The translations under genes were made by a program, and so were the position numbers. A DNA stretch of 64,000 nt, taken from NCBI GenBank assembly GCA_963747405.1, contig CAVVFG010000021.1, positions 1 to 64,000 on the forward strand, written 5' to 3'. Positions 9,952-19,163 of the stretch are shown here, in pieces. A model generated the notes under the pieces. That model saw only the letters and a program-made list of their open reading frames with translations, was not told where the DNA came from and searched no databases. The DNA is from Fodinibacter sp963747405. GTDB lineage: Bacteria; Actinomycetota; Actinomycetes; Actinomycetales; Dermatophilaceae. The first letter of the stretch is position 1, and the number at the start of each line of letters is the position of its first letter.

Positions 9952-11754
9952 TCAGGCTCCTGCCGCCCGGGCGAGCTCCTCGTCGACCACCGACTCGTCG
10001 AGCTTGGTGAACACCGGCGTGGGCTTCGAGATGGGGGTACCGACCGCCACCGGCCGCGACTGCCAGCGCGGGGTGGCCGAGTAGTCGCCCGTGATGACCG
10101 GGTAGCGACGGCCCTCGTCGCCGGCATCCAACCCGGTGACGGTCTCCAGGCGCGGCATCGGCACGAAGGCACCGTCACCGCCGAGCACGGCATCGACCCG
10201 ATTGGCGGCGTGCGGGAGGAACGGCGCGAGCACCGTATTGAGGTCGGACACGCACTGCACCAGCGTGTGCAGCACCGTGGCCAGGCGCTCGCGTTGGTCC
10301 TCGCCCTTGAGCTTGAACGGCTCCGTGCGCGAGACGTAGGCGTTGACCTCGCCGACGACCCGCATGGCCTCGGCGATGGCGGCCTTCTGCCGGTGCCGTT
10401 CCAGGAGGCCGCCGACGGCGTCGAAGCCGGCCAGCACCGTGGCGCGGATCTCGTCGTCGACCGGCTCCAGCGCGCCCGGCTGCGGGATCTCGCCGAAGTT
10501 CTTCGCGACCATCGCCGCGGTGCGCGAGACGAGGTTGCCCCAGCCCGCGACGAGCTCGGAGTTGTTGCGCTGCACGAAGTCGCGCCAGGTGAAGTTGGCG
10601 TCCTGGCTCTCCGGGCCGGCGGCGCAGATGAAGTAGCGGATGCCGTCGGGCCCGTAGCGCTCGAGCACGTCACGCACCAGGACCGTGTAGCCGCGCGAGG
10701 TCGAGAACTGCTTGCCCTCCATCGTGAGGAACTCGCTCGACACGACCTCGGTGGGCAGGTTGAGCTCGCCGAACACGCCCGGCTCGCCACCGCGGCTGCC
10801 CTGGCCGGCGTAGCCGAGCAGCTCGGCCGGCCAGATCTGGGAGTGGAAGGTGATGTTGTCCTTGCCCATGAAGTAGTAGGACACGGCCTCCGGGTCGTTC
10901 CACCACTCACGCCAACGCTCGGGGTCACCCTGGCGACGGGCCCACTCGACGGATGCCGACAGGTAGCCCACGACGGCGTCGAACCAGACGTAGAGCCGCT
11001 TGGTGGGGTTGTCGCGCCAGCCGTCGAGCGGCACCGGGATGCCCCAGTCGATGTCGCGGGTCATGGCCCGCGGCCGGATGTCGTCGAGGATGTTGAGGCT
11101 GAACTTGATGACGTTGGGCCGCCAGGTACCCGACGCCTCGCGCTCCTCGAGCCAGGCGCGCAGCGCGTCGGCCAGCGCCGGGAGGTCGAGCAGGAAGTGC
11201 TGGGTCTCGACGAACAGCGGTGTCTCGCCGTTGATCCGGCTGCGCGGGTCGATGAGGTCGGTGGGGTCGAGCTGGTTGCCGCAGTTGTCACACTGGTCGC
11301 CGCGGGCCTCGCCGTAACCGCAGATCGGGCAGGTGCCCTCGATGTAGCGGTCGGGCAGCGTGCGCCCGGTCGAGGGCGAGATGGCGCCCTGGGTGGTCTG
11401 CTCGACCATGTAGCCGTTCTTCCACACCTGGGTGAACAGCTCCTGCGCCACCGCGTAGTGGTTGGCGGTGGTGGTGCGGGTGTACAGGTCGTAGGAGCAG
11501 CCGAGGTCGGTGAGCTCGCCGGCGATCACGGCGTGGTTGGCGTCGACGAAGTCGCGGGGGGTCACTTCGGCCTGGTCGGCCAGCACCAGGATGGGAGTGC
11601 CGTGCTCGTCGGACCCGCTCACCATCAGCACGTCGTGGCCCGCCATCCGCATGTATCGGCTGAAGACGTCGGAGGGTACGCCGAACCCGGCGATGTGGCC
11701 GAGGTGGCGCGGGCCGTTGGCGTACGGCCAGGCGACGGCGGAGAGGACCTTCAT
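9952..11754 (-). CDS. metG: Methionyl-tRNA synthetase
   Basis: MetG charges tRNA(Met) and is essential. The start was placed at 11754, giving 600 residues beginning MKVLSAVAWPYANGPRHLGH, which holds the HIGH-like motif right at the N-terminus; longer readings add 101 unrelated residues. A zinc knuckle CPIC and CDNC is present in the connecting domain, and GKQFSTSRG stands in for KMSKS. The anticodon-binding helical domain fills the C-terminal third, and there is no C-terminal EMAP/Trbp111 extension. A TAGGAT box eight bases upstream predicts an almost leaderless mRNA. It heads the metG-tatD operon. Confidence 0.96.
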   Translation of the reverse strand: MKVLSAVAWPYANGPRHLGHIAGFGVPSDVFSRYMRMAGHDVLMVSGSDEHGTPILVLADQAEVTPRDFVDANHAVIAGELTDLGCSYDLYTRTTTANHYAVAQELFTQVWKNGYMVEQTTQGAISPSTGRTLPDRYIEGTCPICGYGEARGDQCDNCGNQLDPTDLIDPRSRINGETPLFVETQHFLLDLPALADALRAWLEEREASGTWRPNVIKFSLNILDDIRPRAMTRDIDWGIPVPLDGWRDNPTKRLYVWFDAVVGYLSASVEWARRQGDPERWREWWNDPEAVSYYFMGKDNITFHSQIWPAELLGYAGQGSRGGEPGVFGELNLPTEVVSSEFLTMEGKQFSTSRGYTVLVRDVLERYGPDGIRYFICAAGPESQDANFTWRDFVQRNNSELVAGWGNLVSRTAAMVAKNFGEIPQPGALEPVDDEIRATVLAGFDAVGGLLERHRQKAAIAEAMRVVGEVNAYVSRTEPFKLKGEDQRERLATVLHTLVQCVSDLNTVLAPFLPHAANRVDAVLGGDGAFVPMPRLETVTGLDAGDEGRRYPVITGDYSATPRWQSRPVAVGTPISKPTPVFTKLDESVVDEELARAAGA

Positions 11755-11762
11755 GGGCACTG

Positions 11763-11768
11763 ATCCTA
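11763..11768 (-). promoter_or_regulatory. -10 box TAGGAT of metG
   Basis: On the minus strand TAGGAT ends eight bases before the ATG at 11754, which supports that start over the longer reading frame. Confidence 0.5.
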
Positions 11769-11964
11769 GGGGCCGGGGCAACCGGATTTCCCCCACCGCC
11801 GGTGCCGCGACGGCAGGCTGCGCAAACCCGGTCGCGCGCAACGCCTCTGGCCTGCCCGTCGTGCCCCTCACCGGCCCAGATGCCAGGCACGCCCTTCGGC
11901 CCGGACGCACCACGCGCCCGGCCGGCCCGGCGTCGAGAGCCCGGTGCCGGCCAGCGGGCGGGAC

Positions 11965-11970
11965 TAGGCT
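11965..11970 (+). promoter_or_regulatory. Possible -10 box TAGGCT for the DUF4126 gene
   Basis: TAGGCT lies about 70 bases before the GTG at 12041, in the 286-base region divergent from metG. It has the form of the other -10 boxes here but would give a leader of some 65 bases. Confidence 0.35.
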
Positions 11971-12040
11971 CGCCCTGCCGCACGTTTCACCGGTCGGCAC
12001 GGCCGCGCGGTGCGGTCGTGGTGTCGATGAAGGGACCGCC

Positions 12041-12643
12041 GTGCTCGCTGCGCTCACGGGGATGGGCCTGTCCGCCGCCGCGGGCCTGAACGCCTACATC
12101 CCGTTCCTCGTCGTCGCGCTCATCGCCCGGTTCACCGACTACATCACCCTCCCCGTCGGCTACGAGTGGATCGAGAGCAGCTGGGCCATCGGCATCGTGG
12201 CTGCCCTGTTGCTCGCCGAGGTGGTGCTCGACAAGATCCCGGCCGTCGACACCATCAACGACACCATCCAGACGTTCATCAGGCCCAGCATGGGCGGGCT
12301 GATCTTCGCGGCCACCACCGCCGCCGCACAGCTCGACAACTCCACGTGGATGAAGGACAACCCGTGGGTGTCGGTGGTGCTCGGAGTGCTCATCTCCGGG
12401 CTGGTGCACACCGGCAAGATGGCAGCCCGCCCGGTCATCAACGTGGGGACGGTGGGGGCGGGAGCGCCGGTGGTCTCGACCGTCGAGGACATCGGCTCGC
12501 TCGGGCTGTCACTGGTCGCGCTCATCGCGCCCGTGCTCGTCATCCTCGCGCTGGCGCTGCTCGGCTGGCTGCTGATCTGGATGTGGCTGCGGGTGCGCCG
12601 ATGGCGACGCACCCGCCGTGACCCCGCCTACACCTCGACCTGA
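12041..12643 (+). CDS. DUF4126 family integral membrane protein
   Basis: A 200-residue protein of the DUF4126 family, function unknown. It begins LAALTGMGLSAAAGLNAYIP, a glycine/alanine-rich first helix typical of the family, and has about five membrane segments, with a C-terminal basic tail (RVRRWRRTRRD). The conserved central region includes NDTIQTFIRPSMGG. The GTG at 12041 was chosen because GAAGGG stands six bases upstream and the family's N-terminus follows at once. It converges with the lipoprotein gene, six bases between stops. Confidence 0.85.
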   Translation: MLAALTGMGLSAAAGLNAYIPFLVVALIARFTDYITLPVGYEWIESSWAIGIVAALLLAEVVLDKIPAVDTINDTIQTFIRPSMGGLIFAATTAAAQLDNSTWMKDNPWVSVVLGVLISGLVHTGKMAARPVINVGTVGAGAPVVSTVEDIGSLGLSLVALIAPVLVILALALLGWLLIWMWLRVRRWRRTRRDPAYTST

Positions 12644-12649
12644 CGCAGG

Positions 12650-13411
12650 TCAGCTCTCTACGACGCGGTCCGGCGGCGGCTGGGTGAACGTCGTGGCGCG
12701 CCCCCAGTCGGAGAAGGTGAGGTCGGCGGGCGCACTCTTCGGGCCGACGAGGCGCAGCACGGTGCTGCTCCCGTCGGCGGCCACCCACAGCCGGGCCCCG
12801 CCCTCCGCGCCGAGCACGTAGGCACGCCGCCCGTCGACCTCGGTCGTGGTGGCCGCGCCCGTGTCGGACTCCAGCACCGCCAGGTCGGGTCGGGCGAACG
12901 CGTCGGTGAGGATCGAGCGCAGCGTGAACGCCCCCAGCTCGGTCGCGTCGCTCTTGGTGACCGGTGCGTACTTGCCCACCAGGGCCTTGGCCGCCTTGGG
13001 GTCCCCGGTGACATCGGCCCAGTGCGCCTCGTCGCCACCGACCCAGTAGTCGTTCCCGACCGTGAGCACCTCGGCGACACCGCCTGCGGGGGTGGTGATG
13101 AACACCTTCTGGTTCGAGCCGTTGGCCAGGCCCTCGACGTCGACCCGCAGCGGCGTACCGTCGCTGGTGACGGTGCCCACCGCGTGTCCCGACTCCGCTG
13201 ACAGGGCGGCGGTGCGGGCGTCCCGGTAGACGTCGGCAACGCTCGGGGCCGACGGGCTCGGCGTGGGCGTCGCGCTGGCGACCGTGGGTCCGGTGCCGGT
13301 GCCGGATGCCGTGGGGCCGGTGCCGCCGCTGCACCCGGCGAGCAGTGCGGCGGCCAGGACCAGGGCGATGGCCGGCAGGCGCCCGGCGCGGCCCTCGGGG
13401 TCGGTCAGCAC
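12650..13411 (-). CDS. LppX/LprG-like lipoprotein
   Basis: A 253-residue exported lipoprotein. The signal peptide ends in LLAGC with Cys27 as the lipidation site, followed by a Gly/Thr/Ser/Pro-rich linker. The mature part (from about residue 60) resembles the LppX/LprAFG half-barrel fold, which in mycobacteria carries lipids across the envelope: alternating beta strands, LSAESGHAVGTVTSDG and a region KVFITTPAGG. Start GTG is supported by GGAGGAGGG just upstream. It follows the TetR gene by 25 bases on the same strand, so the two may be cotranscribed. Family assignment is by general pattern, hence moderate confidence. Confidence 0.7.
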   Translation of the reverse strand: MLTDPEGRAGRLPAIALVLAAALLAGCSGGTGPTASGTGTGPTVASATPTPSPSAPSVADVYRDARTAALSAESGHAVGTVTSDGTPLRVDVEGLANGSNQKVFITTPAGGVAEVLTVGNDYWVGGDEAHWADVTGDPKAAKALVGKYAPVTKSDATELGAFTLRSILTDAFARPDLAVLESDTGAATTTEVDGRRAYVLGAEGGARLWVAADGSSTVLRLVGPKSAPADLTFSDWGRATTFTQPPPDRVVES

Positions 13412-13436
13412 AAGGCCCTCCTCCTCAGGTCGACAG

Positions 13437-14042
13437 TCATCCGGTCACGTGCAGGCCGCGCACCACGAGGGGCACGGCGGCGCTCACGAACGCGGGCCGG
13501 CGGCCGGACGGCATCCGGATGGCGGTGGCGAGCACACCCTCGATGGCCGCCACGCCGACGGCCGCCCGCAGTGCCGGGTCCTCGCGCCCGGCGCAGCGCA
13601 CGAGCTCCTCGACGACGCGGACCAGGCCCTGCCGCCAGGGGTCGAAGACGTCCATCAGCTCCGGGCGGCGGGCGGCCTCGAGGGCGAGCTCGGCCTGGGT
13701 GCGCACGATCTCAGGGCGGCGCAGCCAGCGCAGCAGCAGGTCGGTGACCGCCTGCGCCACGGCGTCGGGGTCCTCGGCCTGCGGGGCGGCCGACGCGGCC
13801 ATCGCGTCCACGTCGCGAGCGAGCAGACCGCCGACGTGCTCGGTGAGGGCGACGAGCAGGGCAAGGCGGGTGCGCAGGTAGGCCGAGCAGGTGCCCTGGG
13901 GAAGAGCGGCCCGGGCGTCGACCGCGCGGTGCGTGAGCCCCCGCAGTCCCGAATCGGCGACGACGTCGACCGCCGCCTCGAGCAGCTCGGCGCGGCGCCC
14001 ACCGCGGATGCCGGAGGGAGCCGTCGTGCTGGTGGGCGTCAC
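13437..14042 (-). CDS. TetR family transcriptional regulator
   Basis: The 201-residue protein has a TetR DNA-binding domain in residues 15-62 (RRAELLEAAVDVVADSGLRG, then HRAVDARAALPQGTCSAYLRT) and an all-helical ligand domain. The GTG start at 14042 is favoured because CACAAT stands six bases upstream and the domain begins 15 residues in. It is divergent from a 62-residue membrane peptide gene whose promoter carries three GTAGA/TCTAC boxes, so that peptide is its most likely target. The lipoprotein gene lies downstream on the same strand. Confidence 0.88.
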   Translation of the reverse strand: MTPTSTTAPSGIRGGRRAELLEAAVDVVADSGLRGLTHRAVDARAALPQGTCSAYLRTRLALLVALTEHVGGLLARDVDAMAASAAPQAEDPDAVAQAVTDLLLRWLRRPEIVRTQAELALEAARRPELMDVFDPWRQGLVRVVEELVRCAGREDPALRAAVGVAAIEGVLATAIRMPSGRRPAFVSAAVPLVVRGLHVTG

Positions 14043-14048
14043 TCCCCC

Positions 14049-14054
14049 ATTGTG
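14049..14054 (-). promoter_or_regulatory. -10 box CACAAT of a leaderless TetR gene
   Basis: On the minus strand CACAAT ends six bases before the GTG at 14042, the same arrangement as the TetR gene at 201. Confidence 0.45.
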
Positions 14055-14110
14055 TCGCGTCCCCCACCGGACCGCCGGGAATGCCCGAGTGCGGGAACGA
14101 CTTACTACTG

Positions 14111-14135
14111 ACGTAGAATCCTCTACATCCGTAGA
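14111..14135. promoter_or_regulatory. Probable TetR operator at the membrane-peptide promoter
   Basis: GTAGA (14113-14117), TCTAC (14122-14126) and GTAGA (14131-14135) give an inverted repeat with a four-base spacer plus a third half-site nine bases on. The first site overlaps TAGAAT (14114-14119), the likely -10 box, so binding would shut the promoter. Confidence 0.65.
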
Positions 14136-14147
14136 AAGGAATGTCTC

Positions 14148-14336
14148 ATGGGTCCCATCACCGGCCTCGCCACCATCGCCACCGCCCTGCTGGTCACCAT
14201 GGTCGTCAGCACCATCGTCGTGCTCGGCCTCACCGTCGCGTTCGTCGTGCCGGCCCTGCGGGTGAACCGCACCGACCGGCTGCGTCGCTCGCTCAGCGTC
14301 CCGTCGTACTACCTGCACCCCGCCGCCGCGCACTGA
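14148..14336 (+). CDS. Small single-span membrane protein (62 residues)
   Basis: I do not recognise a family. The 62-residue product has one long hydrophobic stretch (about residues 6-38, ALLVTMVVSTIVVLGLTV in the middle) followed by a basic stretch RVNRTDRLRRS and a short tail, so it should sit in the membrane with the basic tail inside. An AAGGA ribosome site stands seven bases before the ATG. The promoter carries a TetR-type operator and the TetR gene is divergent, so its expression is probably switched by a small molecule. Regulated small membrane proteins of this kind often modulate transporters or respond to stress, but no function can be assigned. Confidence 0.7.
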   Translation: MGPITGLATIATALLVTMVVSTIVVLGLTVAFVVPALRVNRTDRLRRSLSVPSYYLHPAAAH

Positions 14337-14399
14337 CGCCGGCGCGAGGCTCCCAGCAGACGTCCAGCGAACGTCCGGCCGACATGCGGTGTGGCGGCA

Positions 14400-14405
14400 T
14401 AGCCT
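14400..14405 (+). promoter_or_regulatory. -10 box TAGCCT of the CPBP protease gene
   Basis: TAGCCT ends seven bases before the ATG at 14413 and supports that codon over an earlier in-frame GTG at 14389. Confidence 0.45.
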
Positions 14406-14412
14406 GACGCCC

Positions 14413-15156
14413 ATGCGGCGCCGGAACCTCACCGAGACCTGGCTCGTCCTCGGCGTCTCGCTCGGCGCCTCGGCGGTCTGGTCGCTGCTGCGCATCGTCG
14501 ACAAGCTGACCCGGGTCGAGTCGCTCGGTGCCCAGACCACGGCGATGAACAACTCGGTCACCCCCGACCGGCCCTGGCTCGACCTCGCCTACCAGCTCAC
14601 GGGCATCGTCATCGCCCTGGTGCCGGTGCTGCTCGCGCTGCACCTGCTGCGCCGCGACGACCCGAACGAGCCCCACACGATGGGCTTCGACCTGCGGCGT
14701 CCCGTGCAGGACCTCCTTCGCGGGGCGCTGCTCGCCGCCGCCATCGGGCTGCCCGGCCTGGCGCTGTACGCCGCCGCCAAGGCCCTTGACCTCAACACCA
14801 CCATCGCCGCGGCCAACCTGGCCGGCGCGTGGTGGACCGTGCCGGTGCTGGTGCTCGCGGCGGCGCAGAACGCGGTGCTCGAGGAGGTGGTCATGGTGGG
14901 CTACCTCTTCAGCCGCTGGAGATCGGTCGGCTGGGGCACGTGGCGCATCATCGTCACCAGCGCGCTCATCCGCGGCAGCTACCACCTCTACCAGGGCTTC
15001 GGCGGGTTCGTCGGCAACGTGCTGATGGGCGTCATCTTCGGCTGGTTCTACACCCGCACGAAACGGGTCATGCCGCTCGTCGTCGCGCACACCGTCCTCG
15101 ACGTCGTGGCCTTCGTCGGCTACGCGCTGCTCAAGGATCACCTGTCCTGGCTCTGA
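14413..15156 (+). CDS. CPBP family intramembrane metalloprotease
   Basis: This 247-residue polytopic membrane protein belongs to the CPBP (Abi) family, related to prenyl-protein proteases. The motifs are in order: the paired glutamates in NAVLEEVVMVGYLFSR, the RGSYHLYQG histidine motif, and HTVLDVV near the end, which together form the metal site inside the membrane. About seven hydrophobic segments can be seen. Members serve in protein processing, bacteriocin self-immunity or unknown roles; the substrate is not evident here. The ATG at 14413 follows a TAGCCT box. A strong bidirectional hairpin lies downstream. Confidence 0.88.
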   Translation: MRRRNLTETWLVLGVSLGASAVWSLLRIVDKLTRVESLGAQTTAMNNSVTPDRPWLDLAYQLTGIVIALVPVLLALHLLRRDDPNEPHTMGFDLRRPVQDLLRGALLAAAIGLPGLALYAAAKALDLNTTIAAANLAGAWWTVPVLVLAAAQNAVLEEVVMVGYLFSRWRSVGWGTWRIIVTSALIRGSYHLYQGFGGFVGNVLMGVIFGWFYTRTKRVMPLVVAHTVLDVVAFVGYALLKDHLSWL

Positions 15157-15158
15157 CC

Positions 15159-15235
15159 CGTCCCTGGTGTGACCTATTGGTCGATCCCGGGACACCCCCG
15201 CGTCCCTGGTGTGACCTATTGGTCGATCCCGGGAC
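15159..15235. repeat. Two tandem copies of a 35-bp repeat with internal hairpins
   Basis: The 35-bp unit occurs at 15159-15193 and 15201-15235 with seven bases between. Each unit has GTCCC near its left end and GGGAC at its right end, and in the middle the inverted repeat GACC-TATT-GGTC. The AT-rich core stands out from the GC-rich surroundings. Identical copies suggest a mobile or regulatory short repeat rather than a drifted duplication. Confidence 0.85.
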
Positions 15236-15252
15236 GGCATCCCCCTGAACGC

Positions 15253-15289
15253 CGTGAGGCCCGCCGCATTGTGGGCGGCGGGCCTCACG
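15253..15289. terminator. Strong bidirectional hairpin between the CPBP gene and sdhB
   Basis: A perfect 15-bp inverted repeat (15253-15267 with 15275-15289, arm CGTGAGGCCCGCCGC) closes a seven-base loop. It lies in the gap between convergent genes and can end transcription from both sides. Confidence 0.8.
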
Positions 15290-15434
15290 TGCAACACCCC
15301 TACCCACTCCGCCGCGCATCCCGGCATCCCGGCATCCCGGCTGTCGCGTGGTGCAGGGACCTTCGGCGTGGCACCCGCTCGGAAGGGATGCGACGCCGAG
15401 CCTCCGGGATCGGTCGAATACGTTGGTGCGCGGG

Positions 15435-16178
15435 TCAGCCGCCGGAGCGCCAGGCCTTCATCAGGTCGTGGTTGAGCGTGGAGATGACGTCCTGCGGGAT
15501 GCCCTTGGGGCACGCGACCGAGCAGGCCCCGACGTTGGTGCAGCCGCCGAAGCCCTCGGCGTCGTGCTGGTCGACCATCGTCACGACCCGCGCCATCCGC
15601 TCGGGCTGGCCCTGGGGGAGCTCCGCGAGGTGGGTCACCTTGGCGCCCATGAACAGCATCGCGCTGGCGTTGGGGCAGGCGGCGACGCAGGCGCCACAAG
15701 AGATGCACTCGGCCGCCTGGAAGGCGCGGTCGGCGTTCGGCTTGGGCACCGGGGTCGCGTGGGCGTCGGGGGCAGACCCGGTGTTGACCGAGATGTAGCC
15801 GCCGGCCTGGATGATCCGGTCGAAAGCGCTGCGGTCGACGACGAGGTCCTTGATCACCGGAAAGGCGCTGGCCCGCCACGGCTCGATCGTGATGACCTCA
15901 CCGTCGCTGAAGCTGCGCATGTGCAGCTGGCAGGTGGTGGTCTTCTCGGGCCCGTGCGCGTGGCCGGAGATCATCAGCCCGCAGGTGCCGCAGATGCCCT
16001 CGCGGCAGTCGGAGTCGAAGGCGATCGGCTCCTCACCCTTGGCGTTGAGCTGCTCGTTGAGCAGGTCGAGCATCTCGAGGAAGCTCATGTCAGGGCTGAT
16101 GTCCTTGACCTTGTAAGTCACCAGGCCCCCGGTGTGGCGCGGGCCGGCCTGGCGCCAGATCTTCAGGGTGAGGTTCAT
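15435..16178 (-). CDS. sdhB: Succinate dehydrogenase iron-sulfur subunit
   Basis: SdhB passes electrons from the flavin subunit to quinone through three iron-sulfur clusters on the inner face of the membrane. The 247-residue protein has the 2Fe-2S domain with CREGICGTCG and a later cysteine (TTTCQLH), then the 4Fe-4S/3Fe-4S domain with CISCGACVAACP and CSVACPKGIP. It is the last gene of sdhCAB, 61 bases after sdhA, and transcription probably ends at the hairpin near 15270. The sequence type is that of the Bacillus-like group with a single cytochrome b subunit. Confidence 0.95.
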   Translation of the reverse strand: MNLTLKIWRQAGPRHTGGLVTYKVKDISPDMSFLEMLDLLNEQLNAKGEEPIAFDSDCREGICGTCGLMISGHAHGPEKTTTCQLHMRSFSDGEVITIEPWRASAFPVIKDLVVDRSAFDRIIQAGGYISVNTGSAPDAHATPVPKPNADRAFQAAECISCGACVAACPNASAMLFMGAKVTHLAELPQGQPERMARVVTMVDQHDAEGFGGCTNVGACSVACPKGIPQDVISTLNHDLMKAWRSGG

Positions 16179-16239
16179 GATCGGGGTCCCTGCAAGGTGT
16201 CGGAGTGGCGGAACGTCGGATGGTGGGGGGTGGCGGCGG

Positions 16240-18240
<2,001 letters not shown>

Positions 18241-18252
18241 GTCAGTGCCTCA

Positions 18253-18957
18253 CTAGATCAGGCCGAAGAGGATCGCCAGCGGCGGGATGATGAACCCGAC
18301 CGCGATGACGGCCGCGAGGGTGTAGCCCACGACCTTGGCGCGCCCGTAGGCGGCCGGGGAACTGGTCCAGCCCAGCGTCTGCTGGGCGCTGAAGGTGCCG
18401 TGCGCGAGGTGCAGCGCCAGCGCGCCCATCGCGAGCACGTAGACGATCGTCAGCCACGGCACCTGGAAGCTCGCCTCGACGAGCCGGTAGGGGTTGTTGA
18501 CGACCGCCGGGCCCTGCGCGTCGGGGTTGACCGAGATCTTGACGATCGTGAACTCGAGCAGGTGCCAGACGAGGAAGAGCAGCAGCGCGATGCCGCCCCA
18601 CCGCATCCACTTGGTGCGCATCGCCGACTTCACGGCCGAGTAGCGGGTGCGGCGGGCGTTGCCGGCCAGGCCCCACAGCTTCAGGCCCGCATACAGGTGA
18701 CCGACCAGGCAGAGGATCAGCACGACCCGCAGGATCCAGAGCAGGCCGCCGCGCGGCAGGATCGGCTCGCCGAAGGTGCGCAGATGCTCGGCGTAGGTGT
18801 TGTAGGCCTCCTCGCCCAACAGCACCTTGAGGTTGCCGTACATGTGGAGCAGGACGAACCCGACGAACACCAGCCCGGTCCCCGCCATGAGGACCTTGAG
18901 GGCGATGGTGGTGCGACGGGCCGACGCGGGACGCGATGGTGCTGTCGTTGTGGCCAC
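18253..18957 (-). CDS. sdhC: Succinate dehydrogenase cytochrome b subunit
   Basis: This 234-residue integral membrane subunit anchors SdhAB and carries heme b, passing electrons to the quinone pool. About five hydrophobic helices are visible. Likely heme-binding histidines lie in LLHMYGNLK, VGHLYAGLKLW, LVWHLLEF and LALHLAHG, the di-heme pattern of type B enzymes. No sdhD is present, as expected for this type. The GTG start is fixed by a TAGGAT box six bases upstream, so the whole operon starts on a leaderless mRNA. Confidence 0.93.
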   Translation of the reverse strand: MATTTAPSRPASARRTTIALKVLMAGTGLVFVGFVLLHMYGNLKVLLGEEAYNTYAEHLRTFGEPILPRGGLLWILRVVLILCLVGHLYAGLKLWGLAGNARRTRYSAVKSAMRTKWMRWGGIALLLFLVWHLLEFTIVKISVNPDAQGPAVVNNPYRLVEASFQVPWLTIVYVLAMGALALHLAHGTFSAQQTLGWTSSPAAYGRAKVVGYTLAAVIAVGFIIPPLAILFGLI

Positions 18958-18963
18958 GCACGG

Positions 18964-18969
18964 ATCCTA
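18964..18969 (-). promoter_or_regulatory. -10 box TAGGAT of the leaderless sdhCAB operon
   Basis: On the minus strand TAGGAT ends six bases before the sdhC GTG start. Confidence 0.6.
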
Positions 18970-19142
18970 ACTAGGGGTTCGGGGGGAGGCGAGGGCAGGC
19001 GAACCTTAGTCAGGTGTGACATTGGCCCGGTTACCAGCCGGTATGGCGCTGTGGGCCCGCCCGGACGCGGCGCGGAGCCGGGCCGGGATGCGTTCCCCGG
19101 CACCCGTTCGGCGCCCGGACGGGGGGGTCCAGCGCCCGGACG

Positions 19143-19163
19143 GACGGGGCTCAGCGCCCCGTC
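19143..19163 (-). terminator. Possible hairpin over the stop codon of the M28 peptidase gene
   Basis: GACGGGGC (19143-19150) pairs with GCCCCGTC (19156-19163) around a five-base loop that holds part of the stop codon. A 12-bp direct repeat GCGCCCGGACGG precedes it (19111-19122 and 19132-19143). No T-tract. Confidence 0.35.

Noticed and set aside
8872..11763. A 963-codon plus-strand open frame across tatD and metG, and similar long frames opposite sdhA and other genes
   Set aside because: They lie antisense to well-supported genes, have Arg/His/Gly-rich composition typical of GC-rich shadow frames, and lack ribosome sites or known domains.
15310..15345. Three short GGCATCCC units as a CRISPR-like or satellite array
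   Set aside because: Units are eight bases long and directly adjacent, with no spacers or cas genes; simple slippage explains them.
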